From: Thioalkalivibrio sp.
GTDB taxonomy: Bacteria; Pseudomonadota; Gammaproteobacteria; Ectothiorhodospirales; Ectothiorhodospiraceae
Assembly (NCBI GenBank): GCA_007120575.1
Contig: SKNJ01000029.1
Location: 1-14,786, forward strand
Direction: 5' to 3'
DNA: 14,786 bases
The notes under the pieces were generated by a model that worked only from the letters and a program-made list of their open reading frames with translations, had not been told where the DNA came from and ran no database searches. Numbering within the stretch: the first letter of the stretch is position 1; every line of letters starts with the position of its first letter. A program made the translations under genes and the position numbers. Shown in pieces: positions 6,500 to 12,642 of this stretch.

Positions 6500-7861
6500 G
6501 TGAAAAGTCGTGCGGCCAGACATTGGGCTCCAAACGCAGCGCCGACTGATCCTTCCCGGCGCAGATTCATCAAATCCGCGGGTCTGAGTCTCGGTTCACT
6601 CGCCCTGACCGGCCCGGCAATCATGACCAGTCAATCGGCACTGGCTATCAGCACGAAGGCCCGGATCGTCATTGTCGGTGCTGGCGCTGCGGGTCTTGCG
6701 GCGGCAAACCGGCTCTCGACCGCCGTGTCTGGTGCACGCATCACCCTGATCGACCGCCGTGAACGCCATCTTTACCAACCCGGCCTGACTCTCGTGGCGA
6801 CCGGCATCTGGAAGCCGGGCAAGGTCGAAGACCGGAACGAGCGCTATGTTCCGCGCAATGTCGACTGGATTCGGGCATCCGTCACCCAGTTCGAACCCGA
6901 CGCCAACCGCATCATTACAGATACCGGGAGAACCGTGGACTACGACTTTCTCATCGTCGCCACCGGTCTACATGTGGACTTTGAGGCTGTTGAAGGCATG
7001 AGCCCCGACCTCATCGGTCGTGAGGGTATTGGCTGCGTCTATGACAACCCCGAACATGCCACTCGAACCTGGGAAATGATCGATCACTTCACCACCCAGG
7101 GTGGTATCGGCCTGTTTACACGCGGACCGGGAGGAATCAAGTGTGCCGGAGCGCCGCTGAAGGTGGCCATGCTGACCGAGGATCTCGCCATGCGTCGAGG
7201 CAATCGCGAGCGCGTGCAGATGATCTATAACTCGCCCGGTACCGGACTGTTTTCCCAACCCGACATGGATCGCTTCCTGAAAGAAGATTTTCCACGCCGC
7301 AATATAGGAATCAATTGGAACCACCGACTGATCGGCATAGAACCTGAGTTACGCCGTGCCACATTTGCCACCTCCGAGGGAAATACCCGGCTCGACTACG
7401 ACTTCATCCACATCGTTCCCCCAATGCGCGCACCCGATGCCTTGCGCAATAGCCCGCTGGCCTGGCAGGAAGGGAGTTTTGCCGACGATGGCAACTGGCT
7501 GGAAGTCGATCGCCATACCATGCAGCATCCGCGCTATCCCAATGTATTCGGTGCCGGCGACTGTGTGGGCACGCCCATTGGCAAGACAGCGGCCAGTGTA
7601 AAGGCCCAGGTACCGGTAGCAGTCGAAAACCTGATCAGCGTCATCACTGATCGGCCATTGACGGCTCACTACAACGGTTATACATCGTGCCCACTGATCA
7701 CTTCGCGCGGAAAAGCCATCCTGGTTGAGTTCGATTACGACCTGAACATGGTCCCCTCTTTTCCCTTCATCAGTCCGTATCGCGAACACTGGGTCCCGTG
7801 GGTGATGAAAGACTGGCTGCTACAGGCAGCCTATAACGCCATGCTGCGTGGCCGCGTCTAA
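6500..7861 (+). CDS. sqr: Tat-exported type II sulfide:quinone oxidoreductase
   Basis: This 453-aa flavoprotein should oxidise sulfide to a polysulfide or persulfide and pass electrons to the quinone pool. The N-terminus carries a textbook twin-arginine motif, S19-R-R-R-F-I-K25, then a hydrophobic stretch and an ALA cleavage site near 47-49, predicting export of the folded FAD-bound enzyme. The dinucleotide fold begins at RIVIVGAGAAGLAAANRL (55-72), with VATG at 153-156 and the second FAD motif FGAGDCVGTPIGKTAAS at 350-366. Two cysteines sit in the contexts of the redox pair of human SQOR: C215 in IKCAGAPLK and C397 in YTSCPLIT. An amphipathic, Trp-rich C-terminus (REHWVPWVMKDWLL) fits monotopic membrane attachment. 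A flavocytochrome c subunit is less likely, since no cytochrome partner is adjacent. It heads an apparent three-gene operon. Confidence 0.92.
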   Translation: MKSRAARHWAPNAAPTDPSRRRFIKSAGLSLGSLALTGPAIMTSQSALAISTKARIVIVGAGAAGLAAANRLSTAVSGARITLIDRRERHLYQPGLTLVATGIWKPGKVEDRNERYVPRNVDWIRASVTQFEPDANRIITDTGRTVDYDFLIVATGLHVDFEAVEGMSPDLIGREGIGCVYDNPEHATRTWEMIDHFTTQGGIGLFTRGPGGIKCAGAPLKVAMLTEDLAMRRGNRERVQMIYNSPGTGLFSQPDMDRFLKEDFPRRNIGINWNHRLIGIEPELRRATFATSEGNTRLDYDFIHIVPPMRAPDALRNSPLAWQEGSFADDGNWLEVDRHTMQHPRYPNVFGAGDCVGTPIGKTAASVKAQVPVAVENLISVITDRPLTAHYNGYTSCPLITSRGKAILVEFDYDLNMVPSFPFISPYREHWVPWVMKDWLLQAAYNAMLRGRV

Positions 7862-7890
7862 GTGCCCCACCAGGCCAAAAGGAGGAATCA

Positions 7891-8235
7891 ATGGCATTTT
7901 CATATTCGGGTATTCTCGCCGTACTGCTTGAGTTCATTCGAGCCTGGGTACCGTTCATCATTGCCGTCGCCTTCATCAGCGTAGTCTTGCTTGTCCTCGC
8001 ATTGCGCAGACACGGTCTTGGACCAACGTTGCAAGCATTGCGTCCTGCATTGCTGGTCGGCCTCTTTATGGGCTTCTTGGCCTTCGCCCTAGGCCCTTGG
8101 ATTACAGGAGCAACCCATGCCAATCTATCCGGAGCAATTGACTGGTTGACCCTTCTGTTCGGCTCGTTGATGGTGGGGCTCACTGGAATGCTGGCCATCT
8201 GGCCACCCTTCGCCGTTTGGGGAAAAGGACAGTAA
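7891..8235 (+). CDS. Small three-helix inner-membrane protein of the sqr operon
   Basis: I do not recognise this 114-aa protein. Three hydrophobic segments are evident at about residues 18-38, 51-70 and 84-105, with RRHG at 39-42 between the first two and a short polar tail ending WGKGQ. There is no cleavable signal, no heme-binding His pair within helices and no cysteine. An excellent Shine-Dalgarno (AAGGAGG at 7879-7885) precedes the ATG, and the gene starts 29 bp after the sqr stop, so co-transcription is likely. By position it could anchor the periplasmic SQR, assist quinone access or move a sulfur species, but none of this is shown by sequence. Similar small DUF proteins are known beside SQR genes; I cannot assign a family safely. 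Confidence 0.8.
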   Translation: MAFSYSGILAVLLEFIRAWVPFIIAVAFISVVLLVLALRRHGLGPTLQALRPALLVGLFMGFLAFALGPWITGATHANLSGAIDWLTLLFGSLMVGLTGMLAIWPPFAVWGKGQ

Positions 8236-8248
8236 CCATTATGAAAAC

Positions 8249-8266
8249 TCCCGGAAGTTTCCGGGA
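8249..8266. repeat. Intercistronic hairpin before the porin gene
   Basis: TCCCGGAA and TTCCGGGA form a perfect 8-bp inverted repeat around the central GT, allowing a six-base AAGTTT loop in RNA. It lies 13 bp after the stop of the three-helix protein and ends 5 bases before the porin Shine-Dalgarno (AAGGAG, 8272-8277). Possible roles are a partial terminator, an mRNA processing or stability stem, or an operator; there is no T tract. Confidence 0.5.
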
Positions 8267-8282
8267 TTCACAAGGAGCTTGA

Positions 8283-9314
8283 ATGCCTCAATACAACACT
8301 CTGTTGCTCATTGCCCTCTTGCTGATTCCGACCATTCCGGTTCTGGCAGAAGAAAACTCGACTCTCAGCGTTCTACTGAGGTTGCAAACGGAACTGGTCA
8401 ATGTCGATGGGAGTGGCGCCAAGGCCCGCGGGATGGACGGCTGGCATATCACCGACGGCTGGGCCGGCGGCAACAAGAATCGAATGAACTTCGGTGCACT
8501 CTTTATTCATGGCGAACACCCGCTGACAGCCAACCTGCGTGCCATTGGCCGTTTCGGACTCAATATCAACTCCGAGGGGCTGGCCGCAGGCGATGCACAA
8601 GAGCGCGAAATCTATGTCGGTATTGCCGGCGATTACGGGCAAGTGGTGGCCGGCCGACTGGAAACGCCATACAAGCTGGCGGCGCTGGGCTGGGATCCAC
8701 TCAACGGCACCGCCTTTCAGGCACGCGGCAACGTGGGTCGCAGCGGGGGTCCGTTCGGTCATGGCAGCTACATCGACAACGCCATCGGCTACTCGCATCG
8801 GTTCGGTACGGCACACGTCCGGGTGATGGCCGCCATCGATGATGGCTCGACGACCACATCGGATACACCACTCTGGTCGACTTCGCTCACCATCCCGGCC
8901 GGCCCGGTGGAACTGATGATATCGCATATCGATGCCAGCAAATTCAATGATGGTCCGGACAAGCGAGTCGGCACCAAGTTGGGTGCCCGCTACAGCCGGG
9001 ATCAGTGGACGGTAGCCGGACATTACGAGATTCGAGGCGAAGGTCTCGAGGACGGTGACTTTATGTACCTGAACAGTTCGTACCGCTGGCAGGACTGGTC
9101 ATTCATGGCCAGCTACGGCCGCTTCAGCAACAGCAGTGGCAATGGCAACGATGGAGATTACAGCGCGGTCGCAGCGCGCTATCACCTCGCCAGACATTTC
9201 ATGGTGCATGCCGGGCTCCGCCGAATCGATCACGATATCGGCGGCAAGGAAAATATCTTCGGCGCGGGAATGCGGATCATTCTGGATAGCGGCAACCTGA
9301 TAACCCGGAAATAG
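8283..9314 (+). CDS. Gram-negative general porin
   Basis: This 343-aa outer-membrane protein has a signal peptide (LLLIALLLIPTIPVLA, cleavage after Ala22) followed by alternating beta strands. The block REIYVGIAGDYGQVVAG with GRLETPYK at 124-131 matches the strand and constriction-loop entry of trimeric Gram-negative porins (GRQDTPYK-like), and the GSYIDNAIGY stretch near 161-170 fits the following strand. The length suits a 16-stranded monomer. The C-terminus is unusual: after FGAGMRII, where such porins normally stop at an aromatic residue, eight or nine more residues ending ITRK follow. A Shine-Dalgarno AAGGAG lies five bases before the ATG. It is third in the sqr operon, 47 bp after the membrane protein, with a hairpin between them. 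Its stop is 5 bp from the convergent amidohydrolase stop. Solute specificity cannot be read. Confidence 0.92.
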   Translation: MPQYNTLLLIALLLIPTIPVLAEENSTLSVLLRLQTELVNVDGSGAKARGMDGWHITDGWAGGNKNRMNFGALFIHGEHPLTANLRAIGRFGLNINSEGLAAGDAQEREIYVGIAGDYGQVVAGRLETPYKLAALGWDPLNGTAFQARGNVGRSGGPFGHGSYIDNAIGYSHRFGTAHVRVMAAIDDGSTTTSDTPLWSTSLTIPAGPVELMISHIDASKFNDGPDKRVGTKLGARYSRDQWTVAGHYEIRGEGLEDGDFMYLNSSYRWQDWSFMASYGRFSNSSGNGNDGDYSAVAARYHLARHFMVHAGLRRIDHDIGGKENIFGAGMRIILDSGNLITRK

Positions 9315-9319
9315 TGCCG

Positions 9320-10468
9320 TCAACTATTGCGTCGCCAACGAATCACGCCATTGCTGATCACAAGTTCCGGCATGAAGTCTTCCTCGTTCATCAACACCAG
9401 ATCAGCCCGCAGACCCTGTTCGATTCGGCCGCGATCATGCAGGCCGAAATTGCGTGCCGGATTGCTCGTGACGGATGCCAAGGCTGTTTCAAAAGGAACG
9501 TCGTAGCGGGTCACGGCATCCCGGGCACTGGCCCAGAGCGACCCGATCGAGGCGACCTGAGTGTCGGTCAATTCACCATCCGCACCAAAAGCCGGCAGGC
9601 TGGCCTGCGCATCGGAACTCAATGACAGACTGCAGGCATCGATACCTTTTTCCAGTGCAATCGCCAACGCCCGAGCGGCGGGAACCTCGCCTTCCTCCAG
9701 CAAAGACTCGGTTGTTGAAGTCGTGAAATCGAGCTTGCCGCCCTCGATACCATAAGCCAGTGTATCCTCAAAAGCTGACGGGCCACGGTTGCAATGGGTC
9801 GGCAAGAACTGGTTCTTCGGCAACTCTGTGCGCTCAAGCACCTCCCGCAGCAAATTCAGCGGCTGCTCGCCGTCTCCCAAATGCAGCAGCACCGTTCCGT
9901 GCTTGCCGGCCAGCATCCCTCCGCGCCGACTTTCTGAAGCGGCACGCGCCAGTTCGTGCCAGAGCGGCTGTGATCCGCGGTGATCGGCTAGTGCAACCTC
10001 GCCCAGTCCGATGATTTCTGGAATGAGCACCAGGTCGGATTCGATCGAGCCGGTTAATGTGACGGCCGGCAGGGCATACGAACCGGTCAGGCAGAAACAG
10101 CTGAGCCCCCGGCTGTCCAGCGCACGCGCCGCTGCGAGCAAATCGACATGGGTACGGGTCACGGCATCAGTGCCCAGACAACCGATTACTGTGGTCACGC
10201 CGGCAGCCAGCGCCTGTTCCGCCTGCAAAGGGTAAGTACGACCGCCGAAACCATCTTCACCACCACCGCCGGTCACATGAACCAGCGAATCGACAAAGCC
10301 GGGGACAAGCGACATGCCTTCGGCCTCTATATGCTCCACATGCACGCCCGGAATCTCCGGCGCTGCAATCTCCTGGGCCATCGCGATGATACGCCCGCCG
10401 GCCAACAACAGGTCGGCCGTTCCCAGCTTCTCCGGTGCATAGATGCTTGCTTTCTTGATAAGGAGCAT
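9320..10468 (-). CDS. Isoaspartyl-dipeptidase-like amidohydrolase with altered metal site
   Basis: This 382-aa amidohydrolase-superfamily protein is close in length and layout to E. coli IadA, a dinuclear zinc enzyme that splits beta-aspartyl dipeptides. IadA landmarks are retained: GGGGEDG with Glu71 (IadA Glu77), GTDAVTR with Thr100, TGSY with Tyr131, DHRG with Arg164, HLGD with His196, LPTHCNRG with His225 and Arg228, SSDAQAS with Asp286 and Ser290. Two metal ligands differ: the usual H-x-H is L62-V-H64, and the carboxylated lysine is Glu157. The HxH-side site therefore looks weakened while Glu157, His196 and His225 could still hold one metal. Placement opposite a cyanophycinase makes beta-Asp-Arg the likely substrate. 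No signal peptide, so cytosolic. GGGAAG precedes the ATG. It may be mononuclear, re-specialised or inactive. Confidence 0.9.
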   Translation of the reverse strand: MLLIKKASIYAPEKLGTADLLLAGGRIIAMAQEIAAPEIPGVHVEHIEAEGMSLVPGFVDSLVHVTGGGGEDGFGGRTYPLQAEQALAAGVTTVIGCLGTDAVTRTHVDLLAAARALDSRGLSCFCLTGSYALPAVTLTGSIESDLVLIPEIIGLGEVALADHRGSQPLWHELARAASESRRGGMLAGKHGTVLLHLGDGEQPLNLLREVLERTELPKNQFLPTHCNRGPSAFEDTLAYGIEGGKLDFTTSTTESLLEEGEVPAARALAIALEKGIDACSLSLSSDAQASLPAFGADGELTDTQVASIGSLWASARDAVTRYDVPFETALASVTSNPARNFGLHDRGRIEQGLRADLVLMNEEDFMPELVISNGVIRWRRNS

Positions 10469-10587
10469 ACGATTCTTCCCAATTTTGCAATTAATCCGAC
10501 CTGCATGCTTGCTGGGGGATTAACAGTATTCTCACTGGTCAGCGCAAAGTCTGCCGACCGACGCACAAATGTCGAACTGACATAGAA

Positions 10588-10667
10588 ATCGCTTCAATAA
10601 GCTTCGGGGCCCGGTGAGCTGGCCTATTCGTCAAACCACTCACTGAGAGAATGGCACTTGAAGCGAT
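10588..10667. repeat. Widely spaced 10-bp inverted repeat, possible operator pair
   Basis: ATCGCTTCAA at 10588-10597 is repeated exactly in inverted orientation, TTGAAGCGAT, at 10658-10667. The 60-bp spacer is close to six helical turns, and the right arm overlaps the -35 element of the candidate cyanophycinase promoter. This arrangement would suit looping by a regulator, though chance cannot be excluded. Confidence 0.4.
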
Positions 10668-10687
10668 ATTGATCGGAATCGTATGAT
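10658..10687 (+). promoter_or_regulatory. Candidate sigma70 promoter of the cyanophycinase gene
   Basis: TTGAAG (10658-10663, 4 of 6) and TATGAT (10682-10687, 5 of 6) are separated by 18 bases. Transcription would start near 10694, leaving a leader of about 170 bases that includes the hairpin at 10737-10757. Confidence 0.35.
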
Positions 10688-10736
10688 CTGGATATCATTT
10701 CTTGACTGAACCGGTCTTTGACAACATGCTCGTTTT

Positions 10737-10757
10737 GCCCGGATCCGAGATCGGGGC
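10737..10757. repeat. Hairpin in the cyanophycinase leader
   Basis: GCCCGGATC (10737-10745) pairs with GATCGGGGC (10749-10757) across the loop CGA, with one G-G mismatch in a nine-position stem. It lies 109 bases before the chosen start. No T tract follows, so a terminator is not supported; an attenuating or stabilising leader structure is possible. Confidence 0.4.
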
Positions 10758-10866
10758 TGCGAGGCGCATTTTATCGTGAAGGAGAGCAAGTGTTGCAAAG
10801 ACCTGGAGGATATTCTTGCAAATCTCAACAGCCGACCATAGGCCGTCACCACTGGGAATTGTCGAT

Positions 10867-12642
10867 ATGAAGCTGATTTTCCCGGTGGTTTGCATACTGT
10901 TCCTGCATGTCGCTCAGAGTGAAGCTGCTGATCTGATGCTGGCCGGAGGGCACCTGCCGGTCTGTACTTCACTGTCACCGCAGCAATGCACGACGCCCGC
11001 TGAATGGAACGCAGACGCACTGACGGAAACACGGTTTTTCGTCGACCAACAGGGCATCGAGCGCTGGAAGTCCGCGGCAGCCACGCGACTCGAGTCCAGG
11101 CAGATTGATATTACGGTCAGTTTACTTCAGCAATTTCAGGGGGTTGTTGAATCCCCAGTCGTTGCCGCCGATTTCCTTCGGCTCTTCCGCGAGCAGTCCC
11201 TGGTCGTTGGAAAGAGGCGCGTCACAGGTGAGGACGCCCTCGGGGAAATGAGCAATCGCACCTGGGTGATGCTGCGCGATCACTTTCAGCAGCCTCCGAT
11301 CTCCGCTGATGGAACTGTCAGACGGGAACAAGTGCGCCTGAATGACTCGGTGAATGAACATTCAATCGCCATTTTCAGACGCTTCGTGGAGATCGCACGT
11401 CAGAAAAATGGTGGCACGCGGCCCCTGGTCGCTGTGACCACTGCCTCGTCACGCGATCCCTACGATGCGCTCGCTTTTTATCTGCAGGTCTTCGAACAGG
11501 CAGGCGCGGATACCGTATGGCTTCCTCTGGATGCCGCCGTGCGCAAGGCGCGATCCGAGGAAGATTGTGACAATCTCACGCGGCATCAGGCAAACATCCT
11601 TGGCAGCCATCACCGGGACCGGATCGATCCCGAAAAGTACGCTCGTCAAATCGAGTTCTGCAAGGATCCGCAAGCTGGCATCCGACTGCTGGAACAGGCC
11701 GACGGGGTGTTTCTCAACGGCGGTGATCAGTGGCTGACCTTCCAGGCGCTGCTGGACGACGATGGCAGCGATACGCCAGAGATGGCAGCGATCAGAGACA
11801 AAATAGCCGCCGGACGGATGATCCTCGGCGGCACCAGTGCCGGCAGCGCAGTACAGTCTTCCCGGGTCATGGTCACCAACGGCGGACTCAACAACAGTCT
11901 GTTGCGCGGCGCCTTCCAACAGTCTCCACCACCTGACCCCGGTTGCGATATCGACAGCAGTTGCCCCGATGGCCTCCAATCAGCGGACCTGACATGGCAC
12001 GAACACGGCATCGGTACGTTTCCGGAGGGCATCGTCGACACTCACTTCTCGGAGCGTCAGCGTCAGTTTCGACTGATTCGGCTGCTGGCCGACACGGATG
12101 CATCATTCGCAATTGGTGTCGATGAAACTACCGCCGCACTGGTCGAGTTCTCCACGGACATCGCCAGCCAGACGCTCGAAGTCATTGGCGCCGGCAGTGC
12201 ATGGGTCATCGATATCACGCAGGCATCCATCAATCGCATACCGGAGTTCACGGTGACAAACGCGCTGCTGGGTCAGATCGAGGCAGGAGACACATTGATA
12301 TTCGATCCCTCATCGTTTAGTCGTGACTGGAATAGCGCTCCTGAAGGCTATCGCGCCAAATGCATCGATTTCGATCCGGACGGCAGCTTTCATTCGCTGG
12401 TCGAAGAATTGGCGGATCACCCTGCCGGGCGCTGTTTCCAGTTCACCCTGGGCCAGGCTGGCACCGCAAGCGGTCAGATTCGTCGGAAAAGCGCTTCGGA
12501 CGGGCAGCCCGCCCCGGTCGCCGTGTTCGCTATGGACCTTGCAGTTACCCCCAACTCAGTCGTCCCGCCCGCTGCGCCAGATCGAGAACAGCAACCAGAT
12601 CCCGCCAAGGGCGGCGCCGATGAATCCAAGCAGGCCGAATAA
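10867..12642 (+). CDS. Secreted cyanophycinase (S51-family serine peptidase), enlarged form
   Basis: Cyanophycinases are exo-acting serine peptidases that cut multi-L-arginyl-poly-L-aspartate to beta-Asp-Arg dipeptides. The nucleophile elbow GGTSAGSAVQ is at 321-330 (Ser324), VFLNGGDQW at 281-289, and DTHFSERQR at 391-399 carries the conserved His393; GVDETTAAL at 417-425 supplies the downstream acidic motif. A signal peptide (MKLIFPVVCILFLHVAQSEA) predicts export, as in extracellular CphE types. At 591 aa it is much longer than cytosolic CphB (about 270): some 150 residues separate the first strand motif DLMLAGGHLPVC (22-33) from PLVAVTTASSRDP (186-198), and there is a C-terminal extension. 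Cysteines at 33, 41, 234, 265, 360, 366, 499 and 523 could form disulfides. ATG 10867 is preferred over 10816 because it begins the signal peptide. The end overlaps ubiB. Confidence 0.92.
   Translation: MKLIFPVVCILFLHVAQSEAADLMLAGGHLPVCTSLSPQQCTTPAEWNADALTETRFFVDQQGIERWKSAAATRLESRQIDITVSLLQQFQGVVESPVVAADFLRLFREQSLVVGKRRVTGEDALGEMSNRTWVMLRDHFQQPPISADGTVRREQVRLNDSVNEHSIAIFRRFVEIARQKNGGTRPLVAVTTASSRDPYDALAFYLQVFEQAGADTVWLPLDAAVRKARSEEDCDNLTRHQANILGSHHRDRIDPEKYARQIEFCKDPQAGIRLLEQADGVFLNGGDQWLTFQALLDDDGSDTPEMAAIRDKIAAGRMILGGTSAGSAVQSSRVMVTNGGLNNSLLRGAFQQSPPPDPGCDIDSSCPDGLQSADLTWHEHGIGTFPEGIVDTHFSERQRQFRLIRLLADTDASFAIGVDETTAALVEFSTDIASQTLEVIGAGSAWVIDITQASINRIPEFTVTNALLGQIEAGDTLIFDPSSFSRDWNSAPEGYRAKCIDFDPDGSFHSLVEELADHPAGRCFQFTLGQAGTASGQIRRKSASDGQPAPVAVFAMDLAVTPNSVVPPAAPDREQQPDPAKGGADESKQAE
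12556..12642. other. Convergent 3' overlap of the cyanophycinase and UbiB-family genes
   Basis: The last 28 codons and stop of the cyanophycinase are antisense to the last 28 codons and stop of the UbiB-family gene. The UbiB frame here encodes a plausible second membrane helix, whereas the cyanophycinase frame encodes a Pro/Gln/Lys-rich polar tail, so the tail probably arose by read-through into antisense sequence. Confidence 0.85.

Larger units (their letters stand above)
10469..10866. promoter_or_regulatory. 398-bp divergent control region of the cyanophycin-degradation genes
   Basis: This is the only gap over 300 bp. I see no credible small gene: short open frames here lack ribosome sites or extend from neighbours. 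It contains a candidate rightward promoter (10658-10687), a perfect 10-bp inverted repeat with arms 60 bp apart (10588-10597 and 10658-10667), a separate TTGACA (10718-10723) without a matching -10, and a near-perfect hairpin at 10737-10757. The amidohydrolase Shine-Dalgarno is at its left end. The rightward leader would be long, about 170 bases. Confidence 0.5.

Noticed and set aside
6500..7861. Flavocytochrome c sulfide dehydrogenase flavoprotein (FccB)
   Set aside because: Both carry Tat signals, but the cysteine contexts match type II SQR and no cytochrome c gene is adjacent.
8373..9023. Minus-strand open frame of about 216 codons opposite the porin
   Set aside because: The porin frame has a signal peptide and porin motifs; the antisense frame has none.
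10718..10723. Perfect TTGACA as a -35 element
   Set aside because: Bases 16-18 downstream are GC-rich (GGATCC region) with no -10-like hexamer.
10640..11032. Possible small gene on the minus strand in the cyanophycinase control region
   Set aside because: It runs into the cyanophycinase coding sequence on the opposite strand, has Arg/Ser-rich shadow composition and lacks a ribosome site.
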